From assembly GCF_900114625.1 (NCBI RefSeq), contig NZ_FOZL01000001.1, positions 4,375,414-4,439,413 on the forward strand: a DNA stretch of 64,000 nucleotides. Reading direction: 5' to 3'. Below, in pieces: positions 35,809-44,507 of the stretch (its first letter is position 1; each line of letters opens with the position of its first letter). The stretch comes from Granulicella pectinivorans (lineage in GTDB: Bacteria; Acidobacteriota; Terriglobia; Terriglobales; Acidobacteriaceae). The notes beneath the pieces are model-generated. The model did not search any database. It saw only the letters and a program-made list of their open reading frames with translations, and was not told the origin of the DNA. The translations under genes and the position numbers were made by a program.

Positions 35809-38800
35809 CTACTGGCAGGAGAAGGCCAGATAGTACAAATAGCTGATCGATGGCAGCGCGGTGGAATCCCCGCTTAGCTTGATGGTGACCGCCGTGCCAC
35901 CGGCGACGCTGGATGGTGCCGTCATACTGCACGAGGCCGGAGCATTGGCGGCGGGGGTCGTGCTGATCGTGCAACTGGTGAGTGCACTGCCGTTGACAGT
36001 CCAATCGGTGCCAGTTGGGGTCCCACTCGTCGCGGCCGTCGTGTTGACGGCATAGAACTGAGCCGTGAGAGGATGGCTGGCTGAGATGGCGGAGTTGAAG
36101 GCCGTGATCTTCGCGCTCGGGGTGCAGGTGGCGGGCATCACATAGGCCCCGAGGGTGCCCGCAGGCGTCCCGGCTCCCGAAGAGCCGACCGGGCTCATAT
36201 AAGGAACATTGGAGCCCAGACTATGGTAGCTGAAGGTTAAGGGATATCCGGTTGGGTTGGACCCGGTACCTGAATTGCTTCCTCCGGATGGGAAGTTGAC
36301 GGTGAGCGCGGTTCCGCTGATGCTTGCGCTTCCGGTTGAGTTGTCGTTGGTCACTGAAACGGAACTGATACCGCTGGCACCATTTGCTCCGGCGAGGCCC
36401 TGCGCACCCTGGGCGGCGAGGGTGGCCCAGTAGGCCGTCACTCCGCCGATGGTGCTGGGCAGCGGCTGGCCGGTCGAGGTCTGGAGGGCGACGTAGCTGT
36501 TGTAGTGGTTGGAGTCTGAGACGATCATGCCAGCGGTGTAGGTGCTTGCACTGTCATAGACGCCCTGATAATTGACCGTTCCGGTCGCTCCGGTGGCTCC
36601 CTGCGCACCGCCGATCGAGGCGACGCGCAGGTACGCGGTGGAGAGGGGGTACGAGCATGAATTGCAAAGTCCGTCGGCAGAGCCTGTGGAATTTCTGAGT
36701 ACCAGCGCCTCATTCGCGGTCGTCGTGGTGAAAACACCGGATATCCCGTAGTAGCTCAATTGGCTGGAGGGAACGGCTGTTCCATTCAGGTACAGCGAGG
36801 GAGAAGGGGAACCATTACTCGCGTTGTTGGAAGCAACATAGTAATCAAAGAGATAGCTGCCCGGTGTGGCGACCGTGATCATGCCCGTGGATGCGTTCCA
36901 GGTAAAGCCGGAGTTGGAGTTCTCGGTGACGGTCACTCCATTGTTGGAGGCAAAGTATGAGCCGTTTACGGGGATGGCGCTGGCCGACGAGGTAATGGTA
37001 TTGGTCCACAGGGTGATGTAGCTCGACGTGCTGGCTCCGGAGCCGCCGCCGCCGGAGCCGGTGGTGGCGATCCAGAAGCTGGCGTTGGTGGGAAGAGTCC
37101 CGGCGGTCGTGTTGGCGATCGCGAGGTATGTGCTTCCGCTGTAGCTGACGACCGAGCCCGCAGGGTAAGCGACCGAGGAGCTGTAGACGCCGCCGACGAA
37201 CGGGCCAGTGGCTCCCGTAGCACCGACCGGGCCCGCAGAGCCGTTAGTGCCATTGGTGCCCGTCGCTCCGGTTGCACCTGTTGCGCCGACCGCGCCGTTG
37301 GTTCCCGCGGCGGCGATCAGCGTCCAGTGGGTGCCGTCTGCCGAGGGAGCGGTGGTGCCGCTGGTGGCGACGATGTTGTAGTACGTGGAACCGCTGTAGG
37401 TGACGGTCTGAGAGGGCGTATAGGACGTTCCGGAGACCCAGGCACCAAGGTAGGTGATGCCGGTGGCTCCCGTAGAGCCGGTGGCTCCCGTGGCACCGGC
37501 TGCACCAGTGAGTCCGGCCCCGGTAGCTCCGGTCGCCCCGGTAGCGCCCGCCGCTCCCGTCGCGCCGGTGGCACCCGTGGCACCGCCGATACTGTTCATA
37601 CTGAGCTGCAGGGTGTAGTAACCGGGGAACGGACCTCCCGAGGTGGCAGTACCGCTGCCCGACTCAACGATGGTGATTGTGTCGCCTGCTGCGAGCATCA
37701 GCACCTGCTCGTTGATGTTGCCCGCATTGACGAGAGCCACGTCTGTCGTGACCCCGCCGCTTGTCTTCCGAACGACTGGAATCGCCCCGCCGGAATTGCC
37801 GGGCGTCGTCGTGGCGAAGTCAATCTGGTAGATACCGGCGGTGTTGACGGTGATCACGCCTGATGCATAGCTGAGGCCCGAACCTAGAACCGACGTGGTT
37901 GGGCTGGACGAGGACAGGTAGTTCCCACCCGCCGAGACCGAATATGCACCGGTCTGCGTAGCGACGAATGCGCTCGCGGTGGAGGAAGAGCCGCCGCCGC
38001 CGGAGCCGGTGGTGGCGATCCAGTCGGAGGAGTTGGTGCCGGGGGTGACGCCGGTGCTGGAGGCGATGGCAAGATAGGTGCTGCCGCCGTAGCTGACGAC
38101 CGAGCCCGCGGGATAGGCGATCGAGGCGCTGTAGACTCCGCCAACGAGCGGGCCTGTCGCTCCAGTACTACCCGTAACGCCAGTCGCTCCAGTCGAGCCA
38201 GTGCCCCCCGTAGCCCCAGTCGCACCGGTTGCGCCCGTAGAGCCAGTGACGCCCGTAGAGCCGGTTGCGCCCATGGAACCAGTCACGCCCGTAGCGCCAG
38301 TAGCTCCGGTCGAACCAGTAACGCCGGTGGCTCCAGTGCCGCCCGTAACACCAGTCGCGCCGGTAGAGCCGGTAACGCCCGTAGCTCCGGTCGCGCCCGT
38401 GGCACCCGTCACACCAGTGCTGCCGGTGGCTCCGGTCGCCCCAGTCGAACCCGTAACGCCGGTGGCTCCAGTGCTGCCCGTCACACCAGTGGCACCGGTG
38501 GAGCCAGTCGCGCCTGTTGCACCTGTAGCGCCGGTGTTACCCGTCGAACCAGTGACACCCGTTGCACCAGTAGAACCTGTGCTGCCCGTCGGACCTGTGC
38601 TACCGGTTACGCCGGTCGCTCCCGTGGCACCCGTGAGACCGGTCGCTCCTGTGCTGCCCGTCGCTCCTGTTACCCCGGTAGAACCAGTGGCACCGGTCAG
38701 GCCGGTGGCCCCCGTGCTTCCCGCAACACCCGTAGCGCCGGTGGCTCCCTGAATCCCCTGGATGCCCTGAGCCCCCGTGGCTCCGGTGAGGCCGATCGGC

Positions 38801-39438
38801 CCCTGAGAGCCCGTCGCTCCGAGCAAGCCCTGAATTCCCTGGATGCCCTGCGCGCCCGTGGCTCCGGTAGGTCCTTGCGAGGTGATCGTGACGTCCAGCA
38901 CAGGGACGTGCGCGGTCTCATCGTTCTCCTTGGAATCGAAGAGAGCATTCGCGGTTGCCGCCGAAAGAGCTACGCCGAAGTTCGATGACGGAGACGAGAC
39001 CCAGCTCTGCACCAGGGATGTGACATCGATGGTGACGTACTGTCCCTGTGCGGTGTTCGAGATGGGAAAGGTGGCGACCGATGCGCCGAGCGTCGGGAGA
39101 TTCGCGTAGGTCAGCGTGTACTCCGACCAAGCACCGCCGACCGGAGATACCGTGGCTGTGCCGGGGCTGTAGATGCGATTGATGTAGAGACGGAGCGTGG
39201 CGCGAGCGATCTGAGAAGAGATCGTCCCTGCCGGCAGACTGCCGAGATCAAACTGCAGGAGGGCGGTCGTACCACTGCCAACCGAAAGATTCGATACGCC
39301 TCCGTAGTTCGTGTTTGGCCGTGCGGAGTTAACGTGGGCATCGCCCGTCAGGGTTAATTCGGTTGCGTGTGCCGCACTGACCGACATCATGGTCAGGAGT
39401 ACCGCTCGACAAACTTTCATCGCCCACTTCTTCGCCAT
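35809..39438 (-). CDS. Collagen-like surface protein with DNRLRE-type head and carbohydrate-binding-like modules
   Basis: A 1209-aa exported protein. After a signal peptide (about 1-26) comes a DNRLRE/CBM96-like beta-sandwich (27-185). Next are 81 uninterrupted Gly-X-Y triplets (189-431), rich in GAT, GST and GVT. Four short modules of the type PAGSVVSYGGSTYLAI resemble chitin-binding (CBM5/12-like) domains. Two jelly-roll-like segments (e.g. GVITVNTAGIYQIDF) resemble the C-terminal domains of BclA, and shorter GAT collagen tracts separate them. GGAG lies before the ATG. Such proteins form trimeric stalks on spores, phage fibres or cell surfaces. Thr at the Y position could be glycosylated. 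The outer-surface location is inferred. Confidence 0.85.
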   Translation of the reverse strand: MAKKWAMKVCRAVLLTMMSVSAAHATELTLTGDAHVNSARPNTNYGGVSNLSVGSGTTALLQFDLGSLPAGTISSQIARATLRLYINRIYSPGTATVSPVGGAWSEYTLTYANLPTLGASVATFPISNTAQGQYVTIDVTSLVQSWVSSPSSNFGVALSAATANALFDSKENDETAHVPVLDVTITSQGPTGATGAQGIQGIQGLLGATGSQGPIGLTGATGAQGIQGIQGATGATGVAGSTGATGLTGATGSTGVTGATGSTGATGLTGATGATGVTGSTGPTGSTGSTGATGVTGSTGNTGATGATGATGSTGATGVTGSTGATGVTGSTGATGATGSTGVTGATGATGATGVTGSTGATGVTGGTGATGVTGSTGATGATGVTGSMGATGSTGVTGSTGATGATGATGGTGSTGATGVTGSTGATGPLVGGVYSASIAYPAGSVVSYGGSTYLAIASSTGVTPGTNSSDWIATTGSGGGGSSSTASAFVATQTGAYSVSAGGNYLSSSSPTTSVLGSGLSYASGVITVNTAGIYQIDFATTTPGNSGGAIPVVRKTSGGVTTDVALVNAGNINEQVLMLAAGDTITIVESGSGTATSGGPFPGYYTLQLSMNSIGGATGATGATGAAGATGATGATGAGLTGAAGATGATGSTGATGITYLGAWVSGTSYTPSQTVTYSGSTYYNIVATSGTTAPSADGTHWTLIAAAGTNGAVGATGATGATGTNGTNGSAGPVGATGATGPFVGGVYSSSVAYPAGSVVSYSGSTYLAIANTTAGTLPTNASFWIATTGSGGGGSGASTSSYITLWTNTITSSASAIPVNGSYFASNNGVTVTENSNSGFTWNASTGMITVATPGSYLFDYYVASNNASNGSPSPSLYLNGTAVPSSQLSYYGISGVFTTTTANEALVLRNSTGSADGLCNSCSYPLSTAYLRVASIGGAQGATGATGTVNYQGVYDSASTYTAGMIVSDSNHYNSYVALQTSTGQPLPSTIGGVTAYWATLAAQGAQGLAGANGASGISSVSVTNDNSTGSASISGTALTVNFPSGGSNSGTGSNPTGYPLTFSYHSLGSNVPYMSPVGSSGAGTPAGTLGAYVMPATCTPSAKITAFNSAISASHPLTAQFYAVNTTAATSGTPTGTDWTVNGSALTSCTISTTPAANAPASCSMTAPSSVAGGTAVTIKLSGDSTALPSISYLYYLAFSCQ
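38146..38874 (-). repeat. Collagen Gly-X-Y coding repeat
   Basis: A 729-bp tract encodes 81 consecutive Gly-X-Y triplets. The unit is mostly 9 or 18 bases with synonymous variation between copies, so it is a protein-level repeat rather than an exact DNA repeat. It should still be prone to slippage and copy-number change. Confidence 0.9.
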
Positions 39439-39875
39439 ATTCGCTCCACGGGTCGCCTTCGTCTACGATCCGGAGTGTGCAAAGGGTATAGAAATCCCTC
39501 CGCGCAGATTGACTCTGCACGTCGGGGACCCCATCGTTCCACACTTGATCACAACGACAGCTGGGCCCGATCAGTCCTTGGAGGAATACCCAAGGGTTAT
39601 ATAGATTTTGATCTCGTGAAGACTATCATTGGCCCTGCGGTCTTGGAAACCAAAAAATCTAACCGCCCTTATTTATTTGGATGGCCAGTTCTCGGCGGAG
39701 CCAGTCCTGCTGGCTGGACCAAAGTAATGCGATGGGGTTGACGTGGGGTCTCTCTTGCCCTTACATGCCGACACACCTGGGCTAAGCAACTCGCTGCTGC
39801 ACGCTCTAACGAGGATGGCGTGGAGTGCGAGGCTGAAGAGCGTTTGAGGCGATGCTACGGCTGCATCCGTGGGAA
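39439..39875. other. Intergenic region upstream of the collagen-like gene
   Basis: This 437-bp stretch lies between the start of the collagen-like gene and the stop of the YdcZ-like gene, both on the minus strand. The part 39585-39700 is AT-rich and includes a TATATA run suited to a promoter for the surface cluster. I see no riboswitch consensus and no gene with coding character. Confidence 0.5.
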
Positions 39876-40322
39876 CTATTTCCTGGTAATCAGGACGACG
39901 CCTCCCACAAGAAGGAGGGCCCCTGCGAGCCGTGTGGGGTTTATGGCGTGAACATTCATGCGGAACCAGCCGAAGTGATCGATGACCAGCGAGGCGATCA
40001 AGGCCGATGAGACGGTGATTGCAATAAAGGTTCCGCTGCCAACCCGATGAATCAGCGTGAGTCCCGCAAAGACCTGTACTGCCCCCACCAAGCCTCCGAA
40101 TACGGCCCACCAAGGCATCTCCCTTATGTCTTGCGTCGTGGGCAGGGGATGCGGCATGGCGAAGAAGAGAGCAAGAAAGAAAAATGTGATGACGAGAAAG
40201 GAGACGGAGGAGGCCAGGAAGGGATTCACGAGTGACTTGTTGAGTTGGCCGTTCATGGCTGCGCCGCAGGTCTGCAGCGCGCCGCCGAGAATGATGAAGG
40301 GGATGATCCATGCGGCGTTCAT
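39876..40322 (-). CDS. YdcZ/DUF606-type small multidrug-transporter-like protein
   Basis: A 148-aa membrane protein with five hydrophobic segments. It fits the DMT_YdcZ (DUF606) family: IPFIILGGALQTCGAAMNGQL at the start, PWWAVFGGLVGAVQVFAG in the middle and RLAGALLLVGGVVLI at the end. AGGAG precedes the ATG at 40322. Family members are half-size and act as dimers; substrates are unknown. It is the last gene of a four-gene operon, 17 bp after the ArsB-like permease. Confidence 0.85.
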   Translation of the reverse strand: MNAAWIIPFIILGGALQTCGAAMNGQLNKSLVNPFLASSVSFLVITFFFLALFFAMPHPLPTTQDIREMPWWAVFGGLVGAVQVFAGLTLIHRVGSGTFIAITVSSALIASLVIDHFGWFRMNVHAINPTRLAGALLLVGGVVLITRK

Positions 40323-40339
40323 GCGTTTCTCCTGAGGGA

Positions 40340-41626
40340 TTAGAGGGTCGAAAAGAGAGCGTGCATCACGAAGGCTGCGGCCATGCTGGCGCATAGAGCC
40401 GCGGGCATGGCGATGACTCCAACCTTGAGAAAGTCCATTGCACTGACATCCAGATTTTCTTTCCGCAGCGCCAGCAGCCAGAGGATGGTTGCAAGAGAAC
40501 CGGTGACGGAGAGGTTTGGACCGAGATCGACGCCGATCAGTATCGCGTTGGCAATCAGGCCATGGGATTGCGTTGCATTGAGTGTCCCCCCGGCGATGAG
40601 GCCTAAGGGGAGATTGTTCAGTAGATTGTTCCCGACAGCGACGGTGAAGGCGGTGACGAGCGATCCCAGGTAGGGCCCGAGAGCCTCCGCACGGTGCAAG
40701 GCGGCCTCAGTCAGGCGCAGGGCACCGATACTCTGAACGGCATCCACGATTACGAACAGAGCGGCCACAAGTCCGAGAGTTGCCCAACTGACCTCTCGGG
40801 CGAGGGGCAGTGGACTGCATCGATTCCTCAAGCACACGGCAACGGTGACGCATAGAGCCGCGATACAGGTCGGCAAACCAAGGTCCTTGTTGAGCGAAGA
40901 CATGATCAGCAGAACGATGACAACGAGCCCAAGGCCGTAGAGCACCATCTTGCCGCTTCCTCCCAGCTCGACGGTTTCACTCGTTTCGGGAAGGGCGACA
41001 CACAACTCCTTGCGAAAGTACCAGCGGAGCACGAAGAACGTAGTGGCGATGGAGCAAATCGAAGGCAGCAGGAAAGATGCCAACCAGCGACCAAGAGGAG
41101 GCATTCCGGCATGAAAGACGACCAGGTTCGCAGGGTTGGAGATGGGCAGGACGAAGGACGCGGCGTTCGCAATCATCGCACACGCAAACAGGAACGGGAG
41201 CGGTTGCGCCTTTGACTTTCGTACGGCGGTGAGAACGGCTGGCGTGAGGACCACGGCTGTCGCGTCGTTCGACATGCAGATGGTTACGAGCGTTCCCACA
41301 CAGTAGATCAGAGCGAAGAGCTTTACACATGATCCCTTTGCGGCTTGAATGGATCTGGAAGCGACCCAGTCAAACACGCCGTTGTCCCGAGCGAGCGCAG
41401 AAAGGAGCATCATGCCGATGAGGAAAAGGTAAACATCGCTGCCCTCCGCGATCGCCTTACCGGCAAGGCGCAGAGGAATCAGACGCAAGACGACCAGAAG
41501 GGTCGCCCCTGCGCCCACCCAATACACTTCGGGCAGATTTCTGGGCCGAAGCAACATGAGCAGGATGCTCAGGGCAGTGATAACGAGAATGAGCAGTGTC
41601 ACGATGGGCTGAGTCATACTCACCAT
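40340..41626 (-). CDS. ArsB/NhaD-superfamily permease
   Basis: A 428-aa inner-membrane transporter of the ion-transporter superfamily that includes ArsB. Landmarks are VYLFLIGMMLLSALARDNGVFDW (about 60-82), TICMSNDATAVVLTPAVL (about 113-130), ANAASFVLPISNPANLVVF (about 149-167) and GNNLLNNLPLGL (near 345). These are the two P-x-S-N-P / N-N-L-P-type hairpins of the family. Either 41626 (GGGA upstream) or 41617 may be the start; the first overlaps the phosphoesterase gene by seven bases. An arsenite-efflux label would be tempting, but no ArsR, ArsC or ArsA gene is nearby. Confidence 0.8.
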   Translation of the reverse strand: MVSMTQPIVTLLILVITALSILLMLLRPRNLPEVYWVGAGATLLVVLRLIPLRLAGKAIAEGSDVYLFLIGMMLLSALARDNGVFDWVASRSIQAAKGSCVKLFALIYCVGTLVTICMSNDATAVVLTPAVLTAVRKSKAQPLPFLFACAMIANAASFVLPISNPANLVVFHAGMPPLGRWLASFLLPSICSIATTFFVLRWYFRKELCVALPETSETVELGGSGKMVLYGLGLVVIVLLIMSSLNKDLGLPTCIAALCVTVAVCLRNRCSPLPLAREVSWATLGLVAALFVIVDAVQSIGALRLTEAALHRAEALGPYLGSLVTAFTVAVGNNLLNNLPLGLIAGGTLNATQSHGLIANAILIGVDLGPNLSVTGSLATILWLLALRKENLDVSAMDFLKVGVIAMPAALCASMAAAFVMHALFSTL

Positions 41627-42750
41627 TTTTTCCCGTTTTTGTTGGGGCCAAGCTGCGTCCCCAGCAGCCCGCGTTCGCGCCATTCTCCGATCGCATTCTC
41701 GTGGTCGATTTCTGCAAATCTGCGGTCCGGCCACGGCCCGAGTACTACCCGGATGGAGCTGTTGAGTTTGTCGTCGGCTGAAACGTGGAGTTCATAGGTC
41801 CCATTGTGGAGAGTTCCGGTATCCAGAGCACCGGTCCAGAAGACGCCATCTTCGGAGATGAGCGACGTTCGCAGGTCGCCGATACGAGCTGTCACCGCAT
41901 GCACAGGACGCGACGACCAAATCCTGGCATGAACAGGGAGTGGTCCAGGCAAGACAACGCTTGCGCTGCGTACCGTCAAGAGTCGCTCGTCTTCAGGCTG
42001 CGTGATGGCGAGCATGGATGGTGATCCGAGCGGCACAAAGTGCCAACTCACAGCATCGCCGTCGAGCGTGATCACGGAGTATCCGACGGGCCCCTCCTCG
42101 ATCTGCCCTGTGGAGCGGGTCGCGCCGTATAGAACCCTTCCATCGTTACTCAGTTCGTTGTAGTGCGTGTGTCCCATGTCGACCAGCACTACAGGATAGA
42201 GCTGCAGCAGACGCTGTAGCTCCTTTTTCCCCTGCTTGAGTTCGCTGGGATAGCAGTGGAGAAGAATCACGGCTTTCTGCCCGGAGGTCACACAGTGTTG
42301 CAACTCCTGCTCGAGCCAGCGAAGCTGCTCCTCATCGAGAATGAAGGCATCGGGCCGGGGCTCGGAGAAGGCGTTGAGCCGAACAAACCGGTACGAGCCG
42401 ATAGTAAAGCCGCTGTATAACTCGGGAGCAACGTATTTCCGAAAATTGGCGAAGCTCTTTTCATGTACGTCGTGGTCGCCAACGATGCCACACCACGGCA
42501 ACTGAAGCCGGTCCAGATGAGCACGAAAGGCCTCGTAAGCGACCACGCTTCCATCGTCGGCGATGTCACCGGGAACGAAGACGAAGTCCACCCCCTCTTT
42601 GGCGTACCGGTCATTAATCTCGTCCACAATGCGGCCGAGGTCGATCTCGTTTTGTTCTCCCGGGCGCGTTAAGTGTGTGTCTCCGATGTGAATCCAGCTC
42701 ACGGTCTGGGTGGGGGAAAGCGGCAATGATTCAAAGGTTGATTGGGACAT
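41620..42750 (-). CDS. Calcineurin-like metallophosphoesterase
   Basis: A 376-aa cytoplasmic enzyme (no signal peptide) with all five metallophosphoesterase blocks in order: IGDTH near 22, GDIADDG near 60, GDHDVH near 89 (the GNHD block with Asp for Asn), LLHCYP near 155 and GHTHYN near 182. The variant GDHD is found in some cAMP-phosphodiesterase-like (CpdA/Icc) proteins. A separate C-terminal beta domain follows from about 250. AAAGGA precedes the ATG at 42750, four bases after the MFS gene stop. The substrate is unknown; tight coupling to three transporters suggests hydrolysis of a transported or exported phosphorylated compound, or signalling. Confidence 0.85.
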   Translation of the reverse strand: MSQSTFESLPLSPTQTVSWIHIGDTHLTRPGEQNEIDLGRIVDEINDRYAKEGVDFVFVPGDIADDGSVVAYEAFRAHLDRLQLPWCGIVGDHDVHEKSFANFRKYVAPELYSGFTIGSYRFVRLNAFSEPRPDAFILDEEQLRWLEQELQHCVTSGQKAVILLHCYPSELKQGKKELQRLLQLYPVVLVDMGHTHYNELSNDGRVLYGATRSTGQIEEGPVGYSVITLDGDAVSWHFVPLGSPSMLAITQPEDERLLTVRSASVVLPGPLPVHARIWSSRPVHAVTARIGDLRTSLISEDGVFWTGALDTGTLHNGTYELHVSADDKLNSSIRVVLGPWPDRRFAEIDHENAIGEWRERGLLGTQLGPNKNGKKW

Positions 42751-42754
42751 GACG

Positions 42755-44023
42755 TTATCCTTTGGCAAATTGGTTGGGTTCGGTGTTGCCATGTACGGTC
42801 TCAGGAATGGCGAAGAGAAGAAGCAGGAAAGCTAAGCACGCCAGAGCACCCAGCGCGAGAAAAGATGTTCGATAGCCCGCCTTCTCCATGAGCATGCCGC
42901 CGAAGCTGTTACTCATCGCGGCTCCCAGGCCGACAGCGGTTGCGAGAGCACCCTGCGCAAGATTGAACCGTCCGGTGCCACGGGTGCGATCCGCAATCAC
43001 CAGAATGGAGACAACGCCGAAGATGGAATTCGCTACGCCATCGAGGATTTGCACGGCGAGCAAAGCGGGGACGGCATGGAACACTGTGTAAAGCACAGCC
43101 CGAATCGGCAGGACGGCAAAGCCAAACAGGAGCAGTCCCTTGCGGCCATGATGATTGGCGAAACGGCCAACATAGGCAGCGGTGCAGAGCATTACGATTT
43201 GCGTGATGGCAACGCACGCTCCCATGAATGGGGCAGCGGCTTGCATAGAACCATGCGCGAGCAGCTCACCAAGCTGGGGCAACATGGCGGCGTTGGCGAA
43301 GTGAAACAGAAAAGCACAGGCGAGAAAGGTAAGTAGCACGCGGTCCTTCGCAAGCTTCGCGAGAGGCGAACTCACTTCACCTCCGTCCTCCTCCTTCTCA
43401 GAACCGCCGCGGGCAAGCTCGAGATCGATATCGTCTCGCTTGATCGCGAGCGTTGCCCCGATCGTCGGAAGAACGAGCACGGCCACCGCATAAAAGATCG
43501 CACGGTTGCCGAGATACCTGCTTGTTCCCGCGATGACCGCTGCAGCAAAGAGATTGCCGGCGGCATTGAAGCCCTGATTGCGTCCAAACTGACAGTCGAA
43601 GAGACGGCTGCCTACCAATCCCATGGTGATCGCAGCGATGGTTGGCCCCAGGAAGGGCCCGGCGAGGCCAATCAGTCCCTGTGCGGTGTAGACCACGGGC
43701 GCACTTGCCGAAGTGGCCAAGAGAATGGCTCCTAAAGCAAGAACGATGCTTCCCGCGACCAGAATCGTTCGTTTCCACGCGACGCGGTCCACCATCCAGC
43801 CTGCGGGTGTTTGGAGCAGAACAGTGACGATGCCACCAAAGGTAAGCGCACGACCGACCGCGCCCGCGTGCCAACCAAGACTTGCAAGATACGCGGCGAC
43901 AAACGGACCGAGGCCCGCCTGCACGTCAGCCAGAAAGAAGTTCGTCCACTGCAACGCACGCACGCTGCTGCGCTTCGTCTCATCGAGCGGCATCGAGCCC
44001 TGCGGGATAGAGGGTTGCGCCAT
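42755..44023 (-). CDS. MFS transporter of the phosphoesterase operon
   Basis: A 422-aa protein with 12 hydrophobic segments. The first half carries GWMVDRVAWKRTILVAG (loop 2-3 motif), and an internal acidic loop (GGSEKEEDGGEVSS) separates the two six-helix halves. The style is that of drug/metabolite exporters rather than sugar symporters. The start at 44023 lies three bases after a short upstream frame; an internal ATG at 43993 with AGGG upstream is an alternative. It begins the run of four closely spaced minus-strand genes. Confidence 0.82.
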   Translation of the reverse strand: MAQPSIPQGSMPLDETKRSSVRALQWTNFFLADVQAGLGPFVAAYLASLGWHAGAVGRALTFGGIVTVLLQTPAGWMVDRVAWKRTILVAGSIVLALGAILLATSASAPVVYTAQGLIGLAGPFLGPTIAAITMGLVGSRLFDCQFGRNQGFNAAGNLFAAAVIAGTSRYLGNRAIFYAVAVLVLPTIGATLAIKRDDIDLELARGGSEKEEDGGEVSSPLAKLAKDRVLLTFLACAFLFHFANAAMLPQLGELLAHGSMQAAAPFMGACVAITQIVMLCTAAYVGRFANHHGRKGLLLFGFAVLPIRAVLYTVFHAVPALLAVQILDGVANSIFGVVSILVIADRTRGTGRFNLAQGALATAVGLGAAMSNSFGGMLMEKAGYRTSFLALGALACLAFLLLLFAIPETVHGNTEPNQFAKG

Positions 44024-44026
44024 CGC

Positions 44027-44215
44027 CTAGGCCTGCAGCCGCTTCTGAGTCGTTGCCAAACTCCACAATTTGACCCCGAGTGCATGCAGCTCAGATAGAG
44101 CCCCGTCCTTACTCGCGAACTTCGGGGCTACCCGATCGCGGAGGCACACGTCGTTCGAGGACGCATGGTGTTCTTGGATGCCGTCTACTTTCCTTTTAGC
44201 TTGCCTGGGTGCCAT
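44027..44215 (-). CDS. Possible 62-aa hypothetical protein
   Basis: A short frame that ends three bases before the MFS gene, the spacing expected of a translationally coupled leader gene. The product is basic, has no membrane segment and matches nothing I know. The ribosome binding site is weak (GTGGAAAA). The evidence is position only, and it may be a non-coding leader. Confidence 0.25.
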   Translation of the reverse strand: MAPRQAKRKVDGIQEHHASSNDVCLRDRVAPKFASKDGALSELHALGVKLWSLATTQKRLQA

Positions 44216-44507
44216 CGATTTTCCACGGAGTAAGAATTCTGCTGAATAGGCCACTTCTCTTGAGTGGAAGGCATTCCAGCACAACGGGTTACGATGCACA
44301 CGGAAGCGTCAGCGGCTGCCTGGATTTTTTGGAGAGTAAAGATGAATAAGCTTGCTGCGATGCTGGGCAAGGCTTCCTCACAGCGACATGCAGCATTGAC
44401 CTGCCCTTGCAAGAAGAGAGCAGGGATGCAGACTGCATTTGGATCGGGCGGGAAACGAGTCCTCTCGGGAGAGGCATACTCCACGAGAAGATGCAGCGCG
44501 GGTTCTT
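44216..44507. other. Intergenic region with no visible gene
   Basis: Between the MFS operon start and the Gly/Lys-repeat gene. AT-rich around 44215-44240 and 44320-44360, which may be promoter sequence for the minus-strand operon. No terminator or RNA recognised. Confidence 0.4.

Noticed and set aside
38146..38874. Short periodic repeats resembling a CRISPR array
   Set aside because: The unit is a 9/18-base codon pattern for Gly-X-Y without unique spacers, in frame within a large gene.
40340..41626. Arsenic-resistance operon
   Set aside because: Only the ArsB-like permease supports it. ArsR, ArsC and ArsA genes are missing and the superfamily transports other ions too.
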